Below are positions 26,339-35,294 of a DNA stretch of 64,000 nt, one piece after another. How positions within the stretch are numbered: position 1 is the stretch's first letter; each line of letters starts with the position of its first letter. The notes below the pieces were generated by a model, which saw nothing but the letters and a program-made list of their open reading frames with translations, searched no databases and was not told where the DNA came from. The position numbers and the translations under genes were made by a program. The DNA is from Bacteroidota bacterium (GTDB taxonomy: Bacteria; Bacteroidota; Bacteroidia; 2-12-FULL-35-15). The stretch covers positions 335,907-399,906 of the forward strand of contig JAOQAG010000008.1 of assembly GCA_025963715.1 (NCBI GenBank), written 5' to 3'.

Positions 26339-27507
26339 GAAAACTCTTTTTATTGCTTTTTGTATCCTGCAGCTATAATTCCGTTGCCTGCCTGAATATT
26401 TTTTATGCGTACGACAAAGAAGGTAATCCTACGAAAATGGAAGAACTTCCTGTTTTTCATAAAAATTTCGATAAGGAATCATACGTTGATAAAATAAAGC
26501 AGCTCGAAGCCCGCTTAAAAAAGGATCACAACTACATGTTATTGTCGGATTACAGCGTTTGCCTGATGAAGCTTGGGAAGCCTGCAGAAGCATTACAATT
26601 GCTGATCGAAATCTACAAACATTACCCGAACGATTACAAAATTGCTGCAAACCTGGGTACTGCCTATGAATTAAACGATCAACCCGACAGTGCATTAAAA
26701 TATATCCGGCGCGATATCGGGCTAAATCCAAAAGATCACGATGGCAGCGAATGGATCCATGTAAAAATCCTGGAAGCAGAAGTACAGCTCAAAAAAGATC
26801 CTGCTTATTTAACAACTCACAACGTACTCCAGCTTACCGAAAAGCAAAAAAAAGATAGCATGGTCTGTGTTCAGCTGAATATTCAACTGTATGAGCGCGT
26901 TCCGTTTACACCCGGCCCCAATGCATTGATGGCAAGCTTGTTTACCGATTTTGGGGATCTTTCGGCAAATACAATATCTGTGGAATATGCACGCGCATAT
27001 TACCTAACGGCAAAGGAATATTATGGCGACAAATCAACTGCCTTGGATGAAAAAATAAAAGCAATGGTCGCGCTTATTAATAAATACAACTCAAAAAAAT
27101 TACCTCCTCCCGATCCACATGAAGAATACGGAACGATGAATCCGCTTGGATATGTAGGCTATAAGCAGCTTCTGGTCAATTATGATCCGTACAAATACCA
27201 GGTCAACTGGTCAAAAATAAATACCGGTGTTCCGGCATTATTAAAACTAGTTGATTTTACAAAATCCGCAACCGAAGTAAAAACAATTGCTGTGCACTCA
27301 GCTCAACCAACGGATTCATTAAAATTAATCCCGGAAGTAACAGATACGGCAACATCTGCCAGGCCAGTTGAAAACATAGTAAAATCAAGCAATACAAACG
27401 CAGCAGCTCCAACAGCAAACAATACATTCATCTATATTTTGATTGCGGGAATTGTGTTTGTAACGGGAATATTCTTTGGATGGAGGAAATTAAAAAAGAA
27501 TAATTAG
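26335..27507 (+). CDS. Membrane-anchored TPR-like envelope protein
   Basis: The protein has 390 aa. Residues 1-18 are a signal peptide. Residues about 50-160 contain TPR-like helices (YMLLSDYSVCLMKLGKPAEA, then IAANLGTAYELNDQPDSALK), which are protein-interaction repeats. A linker with many Thr, Ser and Pro follows, then a C-terminal membrane segment (about 362-382; FIYILIAGIVFVTGIFFGW) with a basic end (RKLKKNN), so the TPR part faces the periplasm. The ATG overlaps the stop of the preceding gene by four bases. Function is unknown; the pair may form a small envelope complex. A dispersed inverted repeat begins 22 nt after the stop. Confidence 0.8.
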   Translation: MRKLFLLLFVSCSYNSVACLNIFYAYDKEGNPTKMEELPVFHKNFDKESYVDKIKQLEARLKKDHNYMLLSDYSVCLMKLGKPAEALQLLIEIYKHYPNDYKIAANLGTAYELNDQPDSALKYIRRDIGLNPKDHDGSEWIHVKILEAEVQLKKDPAYLTTHNVLQLTEKQKKDSMVCVQLNIQLYERVPFTPGPNALMASLFTDFGDLSANTISVEYARAYYLTAKEYYGDKSTALDEKIKAMVALINKYNSKKLPPPDPHEEYGTMNPLGYVGYKQLLVNYDPYKYQVNWSKINTGVPALLKLVDFTKSATEVKTIAVHSAQPTDSLKLIPEVTDTATSARPVENIVKSSNTNAAAPTANNTFIYILIAGIVFVTGIFFGWRKLKKNN

Positions 27508-27528
27508 TTTTTTTAGCATGCCATTTTT

Positions 27529-27645
27529 GCCACAGATTCACAGATTAAAAAAGGCAAAAAGGAATTACGTGGATTGTAAAAAATCGCAGAGCGATTTTCA
27601 TCTGTGTGCATTAAATTGAAATTAAAAAATCTGTGAATCTGTGGC
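27529..27645. repeat. 18-bp perfect inverted repeat (CAGATTCACAGATT family)
   Basis: GCCACAGATTCACAGATT (27529-27546) is the exact complement of 27628-27645. Between the arms lies another small hairpin (AAAATCGC/GCGATTTT, around 27588-27598). It is related to the repeat at 4541-4605. Confidence 0.85.
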
Positions 27646-27673
27646 TCTCCTGCATCGTTTCTGCAAAACAAAA

Positions 27674-27704
27674 ACCCCTGTCAGGTTTGAAACCTGACAG
27701 GGGT
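27674..27704. repeat. Perfect 15-bp hairpin (ACCCCTGTCAGG family)
   Basis: ACCCCTGTCAGGTTT, one G, and the exact complement form a hairpin of the same kind as 4450-4480. It lies between convergent genes and may act as a terminator for both. Confidence 0.8.
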
Positions 27705-27768
27705 ATAAAATAACACACAGCACAACACACAGATTGGTATATTAGTACCGATTCGTATTTAGTAGATT

Positions 27769-29109
27769 TTACTCCGTAAGATCAAAATCTTCCAAAAATT
27801 TCGTTGTATAATCACCTTTGATAAAATTCTCATCCTTCATTAATTTCAGGTGAAACGGGATCGTGGTTTTTACACCTTCAATTACGTACTCGCTCAAAGC
27901 ACGATACATTTTTGCGATCGCTTCTTCGCGTGTTTGCGCTACCGTAATTAATTTAGCAATCATACTATCATAATTCGGCGGAATCGTGTAACCAGCATAG
28001 ATGTGAGAATCCACACGCACGCCATGTCCGCCCGGTGTATGCAATACTGTAATTTTGCCCGGTGACGGACGGAAATTATTGAATGGATCTTCCGCATTGA
28101 TGCGGCATTCGATCGCATGCAATTGCGGAAAATAATTTTTTCCGGAAATCGGCACACCTGCCGCTACCAATATTTGCTCACGGATCAGGTCATAATCGAT
28201 CACCTCTTCCGTGATCGGATGTTCCACCTGGATCCGCGTATTCATTTCCATGAAATAAAAATTGCGGTGCTTGTCAACCAAAAATTCTACCGTTCCCACA
28301 CCTTCATATCTTACAGCCAATGCCGCTTTGATCGCAGCAGCGCCCATACGTTCGCGCAATTCATCCGTCATAAACGGAGAAGGCGTTTCTTCCGCCAGTT
28401 TTTGATGGCGGCGCTGGATCGAACAATCTCTTTCTGATAAATGGCAGGCTTTTCCGTATTGATCGCCTACCACCTGAATTTCAATATGACGTGGCTCTTC
28501 AATGTATTTTTCCATATACATAGCACCATTCCCAAATGCAGCTTCCGCTTCTTTGCTCGCCGATTCGTAATTTGCTTTCATCTCCTCCTCTTTCCAGATG
28601 ATGCGCATTCCGCGGCCACCACCACCGGCAGTTGCTTTAATAATTACAGGATACCCTACTTTCGGTGCCAGCTCAATTGCTTGTTCTGCACTTTCCAGTA
28701 ATCCTTCCGATCCCGGTACACAAGGAACTCCGGCGGCAATCATGGTTGCTTTCGCAGATGATTTATCGCCCATGGAATTGATCATCTCGGGCGAAGCACC
28801 GATGAATTTAATATTGTGTTCCTGGCAAATTTTTGAAAATTTAGCATTTTCCGATAAAAATCCGTAACCCGGATGGATCGCATCCGCATTGGTAATTTCG
28901 GCAGCTGAAATAATATTCGGAATATTCAAATACGAATCTTTGCTTGGCGGTGGCCCGATACACACGGCTTCGTCAGCAAATTTAACGTGTAAGGAATCTT
29001 TATCAGCAGTTGAATATACAGCCACCGTTTTGATTCCCATTTCTTTACAGGTACGAATAATGCGCAATGCAATCTCGCCTCTGTTTGCTATCAGTATTTT
29101 TTTGAACAT
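27769..29109 (-). CDS. accC: Acetyl-CoA carboxylase, biotin carboxylase subunit
   Basis: This 446-aa ATP-grasp enzyme carboxylates biotin on AccB using ATP and bicarbonate, the first step of fatty acid synthesis. Visible are the N-terminal biotin-carboxylase segment ([20 protein letters not shown]), the ATP-grasp glycine loop ([12 protein letters not shown], about 160-171), the catalytic [14 protein letters not shown] (about 285-298), and [16 protein letters not shown]. The length is normal. It follows accB on the minus strand with a 93-nt gap that contains an inverted repeat. Two other biotin carboxylases (pyruvate or propionyl-CoA) are longer or fused; the short length and neighbours fit AccC. 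Confidence 0.97.
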   Translation of the reverse strand: MFKKILIANRGEIALRIIRTCKEMGIKTVAVYSTADKDSLHVKFADEAVCIGPPPSKDSYLNIPNIISAAEITNADAIHPGYGFLSENAKFSKICQEHNIKFIGASPEMINSMGDKSSAKATMIAAGVPCVPGSEGLLESAEQAIELAPKVGYPVIIKATAGGGGRGMRIIWKEEEMKANYESASKEAEAAFGNGAMYMEKYIEEPRHIEIQVVGDQYGKACHLSERDCSIQRRHQKLAEETPSPFMTDELRERMGAAAIKAALAVRYEGVGTVEFLVDKHRNFYFMEMNTRIQVEHPITEEVIDYDLIREQILVAAGVPISGKNYFPQLHAIECRINAEDPFNNFRPSPGKITVLHTPGGHGVRVDSHIYAGYTIPPNYDSMIAKLITVAQTREEAIAKMYRALSEYVIEGVKTTIPFHLKLMKDENFIKGDYTTKFLEDFDLTE

Positions 29110-29119
29110 ATTTTAAATG

Positions 29120-29196
29120 AGTTTAAAGTTCAAAAGTTCAAAGTTCAAAGTTCTGCTTTAATACACACAGAAACTTTGAACCTTGAACTTTAAACT
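29120..29196. repeat. Inverted repeat with tandem TTCAAAGT units between accB and accC
   Basis: The left side (29120-29152) contains GTTTAAAGTTCAAAAGTTC and repeats of TTCAAAGT; the right side (29171-29196) is AACTTTGAACCTTGAACTTT and more. They are near complements and could fold in the accB-accC mRNA. A second tandem block of the same unit lies at about 29720-29752, between fabH and accB. Confidence 0.75.
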
Positions 29197-29202
29197 ATTT
29201 AA

Positions 29203-29685
29203 TTAAGAAGGATCTACTAGAAATAAAGGTTGATCGTACTCCACCGGAGTTGCATCATTTACCAATACTTTAACGATTTTTCCTTTGATATCCGATTCAA
29301 TTTCATTGAACAGTTTCATCGCTTCGATGATACATACCGGTTTTCCTTCGGAGATCTCATCACCAACACTTACAAACGCTGGTTTGTCAGGAGAAGAAGA
29401 ACGATAGAATGTTCCGATCATCGGCGATTTGATGGTTACATATTTTGCATCATCATTTGCTGCCGGTGCTTTCACGTCAGGGGCTTTTGTATCTGCAGCC
29501 GGTGCTGATTGTTGAACCGGCGCCGACATTTGTTGTGCAGGAGCAGATGTTTGAACATATATCTGTTCTTTTTTTCCTGCGGGAGTTTTAATAACAATTT
29601 TTACATCTTTGGTTTCCAGCTCTACCTCGCTTACGCCTGATTTTGCTACAAACTTTATTAAATCTTGAATTTCGTTCAGTTTCAT
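29203..29685 (-). CDS. accB: Acetyl-CoA carboxylase, biotin carboxyl carrier protein
   Basis: This is a 160-aa carrier. The C-terminal biotinyl domain (about 80-160) contains the biotinylation lysine in EAMKLFNEIES (the family usually has EAMKMM). An Ala/Gln/Pro-rich flexible linker (about 45-78) separates it from an N-terminal interaction helix. It receives biotin-bound CO2 from AccC. The gene lies immediately upstream of accC, with a dispersed inverted repeat in the gap and TTCAAAGT repeats upstream. Confidence 0.95.
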   Translation of the reverse strand: MKLNEIQDLIKFVAKSGVSEVELETKDVKIVIKTPAGKKEQIYVQTSAPAQQMSAPVQQSAPAADTKAPDVKAPAANDDAKYVTIKSPMIGTFYRSSSPDKPAFVSVGDEISEGKPVCIIEAMKLFNEIESDIKGKIVKVLVNDATPVEYDQPLFLVDPS

Positions 29686-29857
29686 TGTTGTAATTATTAA
29701 AATTAATACTCCGTTATTAGTTCAAAGTTCAAAAGTTCAAAGTTCAAAGTTGATACTAATAAACCCTTTTCAACTATTTTAATCTTTGTTCTTATTTTAA
29801 TTTTTTTGTCCGATCGTTTTTGATACCCGGTAAATCCTAAATCCTTATTCCAAAATC

Positions 29858-30856
29858 CTACTTAGTATCGTACGCCCATTTCAAATATACGCTTCCCCAG
29901 GTAAAGCCTGCACCAAATGTGGAAATAATAATATTATCTCCTTTTTTCATTTGTTTTTCGTAATCCCACAAACACAACGGAATTGTTCCACCGGTGGTAT
30001 TACCATATTTCTGAATATTCAGCATTACCTTCGCGGATGATAATCCCATGCGCTCAGCCGTAGCATCAATAATGCGTTTGTTTGCCTGATGTGGCACCAG
30101 CCATGCTACATCATCGGATTTTAATCCGTTACGTTCCATGATCTGCGCCGATACATCCGCCATACCAACAACGGCGCGCTTAAATACCGGCTGTCCGTCC
30201 TGGAATACAAAATGTTCGCGTGCATCCACCGTTTCATGGGATGGTGGTTTTACCGATCCGCCTGCTTTCTGGTGTAGGTACTGACGGCCGGAGCCATCTG
30301 ATTTTAAGATCGAATCCTGGATCCCAAATCCTTCTGTATTTGCTTCTAATAAAACCGCTCCTGCTCCGTCACCAAAAATGATGCAGGTGGAACGATCCGT
30401 ATAATCAAGGATTGCCGACATTTTATCGGCACCCACTACTACTACTTTTTTATATTTTCCAGTTTCAATAAATTGTGCACCGGTAGAAAGCCCGTATACA
30501 AAACCAGAGCAAGCTGCTGACAAATCAAATCCCCATGCATTGGTTGCTCCAATTTTATCGCAGATGACATTGGCAGTGGAAGGAAAAACAAAATCCGGTG
30601 TTACCGTTCCAACAATGATCAGGTCGATGTCCAACGCAGTAATTCCGCGCTTTTGCATTAACAATTCAATTGCTTTCACGCACATATCGGAAGTGCCTAA
30701 GCCTTCTCCTTTTAAGATCCTGCGTTCTTTGATCCCCGTGCGGGTTTCGATCCACTCGGAAGTAGTTGGAACTAATTTTTCCAATTCCGCATTGGTCAAA
30801 ATATAATCGGGAACATATCCGCCAACAGCAGTAATAGCAGCAGTAACTTTCGTCAT
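29858..30856 (-). CDS. fabH: 3-oxoacyl-ACP synthase III
   Basis: This 332-aa thiolase-fold enzyme starts fatty acid synthesis by condensing acyl-CoA with malonyl-ACP. The catalytic triad is visible: Cys116 (SAACSGFVYGL), His in VPHQANKRI (about residue 249), and Asn in KYGNTTGGTIP (about 280). Length and motifs match FabH. Its ATG overlaps the plsX stop by one base (TAATG), so the two are translationally coupled. Bacteroidota often have more than one FabH-like gene, but the operon here fits the housekeeping enzyme. Confidence 0.96.
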   Translation of the reverse strand: MTKVTAAITAVGGYVPDYILTNAELEKLVPTTSEWIETRTGIKERRILKGEGLGTSDMCVKAIELLMQKRGITALDIDLIIVGTVTPDFVFPSTANVICDKIGATNAWGFDLSAACSGFVYGLSTGAQFIETGKYKKVVVVGADKMSAILDYTDRSTCIIFGDGAGAVLLEANTEGFGIQDSILKSDGSGRQYLHQKAGGSVKPPSHETVDAREHFVFQDGQPVFKRAVVGMADVSAQIMERNGLKSDDVAWLVPHQANKRIIDATAERMGLSSAKVMLNIQKYGNTTGGTIPLCLWDYEKQMKKGDNIIISTFGAGFTWGSVYLKWAYDTK

Positions 30857-31794
30857 TATTGAAATGCTAGTTTAATTTTATCGGCAAGCTTTGCATTTAC
30901 AATATCTTTTGTAAGCAAAAGCATATTTTTTACCGCAATTTTACTTGAAATCCCATGTCCGATCATTACCGTGGAATTAATTCCTACAACAGGAGTTCCA
31001 CCATAAATCTCGTAATTAAAACGGTCAAAATACGCATCTTTTATTCCGCGTTTTTTGATCATTGTATAAAATGCTTCCGCTTCTTTTAATACCACGTTAC
31101 CGGTGAATCCGTCGCAGACGATCACATCGGCATGATCATTAAAAATGTCACGACCTTCAATATTTCCTATGAAATTAAAATCTTTTGAATCTTTCATCAG
31201 GCCGTGTGCAGCCTGCGAAACCAGGTTTCCTTTTTCGGGCTCTTCGCCGATGTTCAGCAAACCTACTTTTGGATTTTTGATCCCGTAAACGTTTTCCGCA
31301 AACAGGGAACCGAGTACTGCAAACTGGTACAATACATCCGGCTTACAATCGGCATTGGTACCTACATCTAACAGTAAGCCCACGCCGCCATTCTCTTTGG
31401 GAAGAATGGAAGTGATACAGGGACGGATCACTCCGGCAACCGATTTTACGCTGAACATGGAACCAACAAGCATTGCGCCTGTGTTTCCATTGCTCGCAAA
31501 ACCATCGATCTTGCCTTCTTTTAAAAGATGAAACCCAAAGCTAATACTAGAATTGGGTTTCTGTGAAAATGCTTTTGTCGGGTGCTCACCCATTCCTATT
31601 ACTTCAGGAGCATGAACAATGTCGAAATTTCCTGCATCAGCAGCTTGTTTCGCAAGTTCGGCCTCAATAACAGCTTTATCACCAATCAACACCAACCGAA
31701 CATCTTTGGGTAATTCATTATAAGCTAAAATAGCACCTGAAACAGTAGCTTCGGGTGCATAATCACCGCCCATAATATCTATACCTATCTTCAT
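30856..31794 (-). CDS. plsX: Phosphate acyltransferase PlsX
   Basis: The protein has 312 aa, beginning MKIGIDIMGGDYAPEATVSG, the conserved PlsX N-terminus, with EVIGMGEHPTKAF and the FTGNVVLKEAEAF motif (DGFTGN). PlsX makes acyl-phosphate from acyl-ACP for phospholipid synthesis at the inner membrane face. It lies between rpmF and fabH in an order common to many bacteria; the stop overlaps the fabH start. Slightly short compared with E. coli PlsX, but all central motifs are present. Confidence 0.96.
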   Translation of the reverse strand: MKIGIDIMGGDYAPEATVSGAILAYNELPKDVRLVLIGDKAVIEAELAKQAADAGNFDIVHAPEVIGMGEHPTKAFSQKPNSSISFGFHLLKEGKIDGFASNGNTGAMLVGSMFSVKSVAGVIRPCITSILPKENGGVGLLLDVGTNADCKPDVLYQFAVLGSLFAENVYGIKNPKVGLLNIGEEPEKGNLVSQAAHGLMKDSKDFNFIGNIEGRDIFNDHADVIVCDGFTGNVVLKEAEAFYTMIKKRGIKDAYFDRFNYEIYGGTPVVGINSTVMIGHGISSKIAVKNMLLLTKDIVNAKLADKIKLAFQ

Positions 31795-31856
31795 AAAAAA
31801 AGAAATAAGTTAATTGTTAATGGATATTGAAATGGCTATGGCTGAGCCTTCAATTT

Positions 31857-32042
31857 TTAAGCAGAAACTTTTTTCTCTACTGCTAATTTGCCTTTGTAGT
31901 AACCACATTCTCCACAAACACGGTGGTATAATGTAGGTGCTCCGCAATTAGAACAAGTTGAAAGTGTAGAAGCTACAGCTTTATCATGACCTCTACGGCT
32001 ATCTCTTCTGGATCTCGATAATTTTCGCTTTGGATGTGGCAT
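31857..32042 (-). CDS. rpmF: 50S ribosomal protein L32
   Basis: This 61-aa basic protein has the L32 start MPHPKRKLSRSRRDSRRGHD and a zinc ribbon of four cysteines (Cys30, Cys33, Cys43, Cys46). It is a structural component of the large ribosomal subunit. It sits between yceD and plsX; the zinc-binding form is the one replaced under zinc limitation in organisms that hold a second copy. Confidence 0.98.
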   Translation of the reverse strand: MPHPKRKLSRSRRDSRRGHDKAVASTLSTCSNCGAPTLYHRVCGECGYYKGKLAVEKKVSA

Positions 32043-32076
32043 TGTATTATGTATTTAATTGTTATTACTCTATTTA

Positions 32077-32625
32077 TTAATTCAACTTTATATTCTTCAA
32101 CTGGTTCCAGCGTGGATCCGTTTCCGGTTCATCTTCGCCGCCTTCGGGTGCTTTGTCCACCAGGTAATCTTTAATTTTTTCCAGCATTTCCTGGTTACAG
32201 GTGCTGTTTCCTTTTGCATCGGGAGGATGTACCCGCTTGATCGGCAATGAAAGTACAATGTACTCATAAATGTATTGCCTCAGCTCCAGCTCATGTTCCG
32301 CAGCGCTGATGGTGATGATGTCATCGTCTTCAACTCCCGAATCGCTTCCGCCTACTTTCACAATCAGCTTATAGCTTCCCGTGATCGGCAGATCAAATTC
32401 TTCGGTACACAGGTCACAGTTTACTTTTACTGTTCCGCTGATCTCAAATTCCAGCGCCATCATTGTTGATTGCTTTAACAGCGTAAGATCAACCTGTATG
32501 TTCGCCTGTTTTATTTCTGAAAATTCGAAGTGCTCAAAGAACGGATCTGTTACACTAAATTTATATTCATGTTTCCCAATTGCTAAACCAACAAACTGAA
32601 TAATATATTCTTTTCCTGCCTGCAT
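32077..32625 (-). CDS. yceD: YceD/DUF177 protein (rRNA accumulation protein)
   Basis: This 182-aa protein from the ATG at 32625; an upstream ATG (32655) lies inside the promoter -7 element and is rejected. It has the DUF177 pattern CDLCTEEFDLPI and YEYIVLSLPIKRVHPPDA in which conserved Cys and His residues occur. In E. coli, the homologue supports 23S rRNA accumulation; here it precedes rpmF, the usual partner. It is the first gene of a likely yceD-rpmF-plsX-fabH(-accBC) operon with its own strong promoter. Confidence 0.88.
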   Translation of the reverse strand: MQAGKEYIIQFVGLAIGKHEYKFSVTDPFFEHFEFSEIKQANIQVDLTLLKQSTMMALEFEISGTVKVNCDLCTEEFDLPITGSYKLIVKVGGSDSGVEDDDIITISAAEHELELRQYIYEYIVLSLPIKRVHPPDAKGNSTCNQEMLEKIKDYLVDKAPEGGEDEPETDPRWNQLKNIKLN

Positions 32626-32652
32626 TTTTACTTCACTTTTTGAGAAAGACCG

Positions 32653-32682
32653 CAAAGGTAAAAAATTCTACTTTATTTCAAA
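32653..32682 (-). promoter_or_regulatory. Canonical Bacteroidota promoter of the yceD-rpmF operon
   Basis: Read on the minus strand: -33 TTTG (32682-32679), an 18-nt spacer, and -7 TACCTTTG (32660-32653). This is an exact match to the TTTG-N17-19-TAnnTTTG consensus, 27 nt upstream of the yceD ATG. Confidence 0.75.
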
Positions 32683-32801
32683 GCCTTAATTTAAATTAAA
32701 TTTTAGCTGCATTTTGACAGAAAAAAAGCGAAAATCTGATAAAAACAATGCTTTTTCATCCAATTTCCGCTATAAAATTGTGTTTTTGCAGGATCAATTC
32801 A

Positions 32802-33857
32802 TTACCGTTCCCGTTTCATCGGGTTAATTTTCAGCGGATTAACGGTCAATTCGCTATAAAGCCTGCGGGTTTTGTAAATATCAATGGCAGTATAAATGGC
32901 TTTGCGGAAGGATGCCTCCGATGCCAGATTTTTTCCGGCAATATCATACGCCGTTCCATGATCGGGCGATGTGCGCACTACCGGTAAGCCTGCTGTGAAG
33001 TTAACACCATCGTGAAAAGCAATGGTTTTGAACGGGATCAGGCCCTGATCGTGATACATGGCCAGCACCGCGTCAAAATTCTTGTAAGCGCCATTCCCGA
33101 AAAAGCCATCGGCCGGGTACGGACCGTAAACCAGCATTCCTTCTTCTTTTGCCTTATTGATAGCGGGAATAATAATATTTTTTTCCTCGTCGCCAATCAC
33201 ACCATTATCGCCTGCATGCGGGTTTAAACCCAGCACAGCAATTTTTGGTTTACGGATGCCGAAATCTTCCACAAGGGATTTATATAATGATTGTATTTTT
33301 TTCTGAATTTTTTCGGGGCTTAGCTCCTGCGCCACGCGTGTAACCGGAATGTGCCCTGTTGCAACTGCTACACGCAGATCGTCACTTACCAAAAACATGA
33401 GGCTGTTGCCGTTCCCGAAACGATCATCTAAATATTCGGTATGACCGGGGAATTTAAAATCAGGCGACTGGATGTTCTCCTTATTAATAGGTGCAGTTAC
33501 CAGCACATCCACTTTTCCCTGCGCCAATGCATAAGCAGCTGCTTCGAGGGAAAGGAACGCATATTTTCCGCCGGTTTCGGTTTGTTTACCTAATTCGATG
33601 GTAATATCCTCATCATATACATTAATAATGTTGGCGCGCTTGTGGTTGATCTCGGAAACATCCTTGATCTGGTTAAAGCTGAAATCCTCGATGTTTAATG
33701 CTTTGCGGTGAAAGGATGCGGTTTTGTACGAACCAAAAAGTACCGGCGTACAAATATCAAAGATCTGCGGATCAAGGAATGTTTTGATGATCACTTCCAG
33801 TCCAATCCCATTTATATCTCCTTGCGAAATTCCAACAATTATTTTTTCTTCTGACAT
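32802..33857 (-). CDS. pdxA: 4-hydroxythreonine-4-phosphate dehydrogenase
   Basis: This 351-aa enzyme oxidises 4-phosphohydroxy-L-threonine in pyridoxal phosphate synthesis. Visible are the start GISQGDINGIGLEV, the central metal and substrate segment (NPHAGDNGVIGDEE), and the conserved YHDQGLIPFK with VNFTAGLPVVRTSPDHGTAYD (metal-binding His and Asp). The length is slightly above the family mean. It lies upstream of yceD with 176 nt between them, including the yceD promoter, so it is likely transcribed separately. PdxA next to yceD-rpmF is a common arrangement in Bacteroidota. Confidence 0.96.
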   Translation of the reverse strand: MSEEKIIVGISQGDINGIGLEVIIKTFLDPQIFDICTPVLFGSYKTASFHRKALNIEDFSFNQIKDVSEINHKRANIINVYDEDITIELGKQTETGGKYAFLSLEAAAYALAQGKVDVLVTAPINKENIQSPDFKFPGHTEYLDDRFGNGNSLMFLVSDDLRVAVATGHIPVTRVAQELSPEKIQKKIQSLYKSLVEDFGIRKPKIAVLGLNPHAGDNGVIGDEEKNIIIPAINKAKEEGMLVYGPYPADGFFGNGAYKNFDAVLAMYHDQGLIPFKTIAFHDGVNFTAGLPVVRTSPDHGTAYDIAGKNLASEASFRKAIYTAIDIYKTRRLYSELTVNPLKINPMKRER

Positions 33858-34012
33858 TAAAAAAAAGTTTAAAGTTTAAAATTGATCAGTTTAAAGTTTG
33901 CTGTGTTTGATGCAGCGAATAACGAATTTAAACGAATAGCGAATCTGTGTGTGAGTTCTGTTTTAATTGTGTTTGCTAAAAAACTACTATCCATCATTTC
34001 AGACTGTTTGCA

Positions 34013-34074
34013 GTAGGCGCTAGGCTCTGCCTAGTGACATTGCGTTTTGTCACCAGGCAGAGCCTAGCGCCTAC
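34013..34074. repeat. 26-bp inverted repeat (GTAGGCGCTAGGC family)
   Basis: Arms 34013-34038 and 34049-34074 (starts GTAGGCGCTAGGCTCTGCC) pair with one mismatch around a 10-nt loop. It lies between the divergent-free ends of a secreted protein gene and pdxA, in a 295-bp gap that also holds fragments such as GAATCTGTGTG. Confidence 0.85.
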
Positions 34075-34152
34075 ATTACATTATAACCAACACATCCGTT
34101 TTTATCCGCTCCATCCGTCAAATCCGCGTTCCATTGGCGAAATTAATCAAAA

Positions 34153-35283
34153 TTACTGTTCTATCCAGCCGATAATGTTAGCGATGGACGAAATATCCAG
34201 CAGCACCCATTTTTTGGAAACACTGTTCCATACTGATACTCCCTGTGCATAGCGCTCTGTACCGATTACCATATCGGTTTGCAATGCCGCATATCCTTTT
34301 GTGGTTTGTGCATTGTCAAAGCGCCACCATTTTTTTCCGATCTCGGCGCTTTCGTATTTCATGGTGCGCCCGTATTTATTGTTCTCTACAGATTCTACAA
34401 AAAAATTATTCCCGAGTGTTTCATACACTACAGGATCTGCCTTTTTCTTTTTCACATCCACTAAAAAACGTCCTTTTCCACAGGTATAAATAATATTTCC
34501 ATCGGCATCGTATTCGAAATACGCATTGGCAGCGGTGGATGGAACGGCATCAATATCTGCAATCTTCTCGCTGCTTTTATCTGTTCCTACTTTATAGATA
34601 CTCAAGGCATGCTGATCTTTTGAAAAATTTGCATATAAAAACGATGTATTATCCAGCCAGAAAATAGCGAATTTGCGTTTTACATTATCACCGATCAGGG
34701 GCTGTGATTCGCCGTAACCGGCATCTTTCACCAACACTTCTTTTTTTCCGCTGGCAGCGTATGCATTGATCGTGAATGGCTGCGTACTTTCATCTACTCC
34801 TACATCCGGCCGTGGCTGCGGGTTGTAATTTGCATTTTCTACTTTCTGATATTTTTCGTTTTTTAAGCTGAACACCGAATAATAATTCCCTTTAAAAATA
34901 TCGTTGGTATGAAAGATCACACTATCACCGTTAAACCCAACAAATTCGTCCTTTTCCGCCAATATTACTTTTTTATTTTTCAGATCGATGATGTTGCCGA
35001 TACCGGTGATAATGTAGCGGTTGCGGTACAATTTATTTTTACCGATATCAAAACGGATGTAATCGCCTTTCTGATCTTTTTTTTGCGTGGGTACGGATAG
35101 TACAACATCTTTGTTGGTCATCACGCCGTTTTCAAACGTATAACAAACAATATTTTGCAAATGATTTACCGCAGCATTATCGTCATACTCAGCTACCACC
35201 AGTGATTTTTTCTGCGCAAAGCACCAGCTGCCTGCAAAAATTGAAAGGAGTACGAACGTGTATTTCTGAAAAAGCAATTTCAC
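34153..35283 (-). CDS. Secreted or periplasmic protein of unknown function
   Basis: This 376-aa protein has a signal peptide (KLLFQKYTFVLLSIFAGSWCFA). The start is a GTG at 35283, 11 nt after the leucyl aminopeptidase gene ends, so the two are probably one transcript. The mature part is beta-rich with repeated DGNIIYTCGKG-like and WLDNTSFLYANFS-like strands, suggesting a propeller or similar repeat fold, but I do not recognise a family. No T9SS sorting domain and no catalytic motif are visible. Confidence 0.8.
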   Translation of the reverse strand: MKLLFQKYTFVLLSIFAGSWCFAQKKSLVVAEYDDNAAVNHLQNIVCYTFENGVMTNKDVVLSVPTQKKDQKGDYIRFDIGKNKLYRNRYIITGIGNIIDLKNKKVILAEKDEFVGFNGDSVIFHTNDIFKGNYYSVFSLKNEKYQKVENANYNPQPRPDVGVDESTQPFTINAYAASGKKEVLVKDAGYGESQPLIGDNVKRKFAIFWLDNTSFLYANFSKDQHALSIYKVGTDKSSEKIADIDAVPSTAANAYFEYDADGNIIYTCGKGRFLVDVKKKKADPVVYETLGNNFFVESVENNKYGRTMKYESAEIGKKWWRFDNAQTTKGYAALQTDMVIGTERYAQGVSVWNSVSKKWVLLDISSIANIIGWIEQ

Positions 35284-35294
35284 AGAATAAAAAT

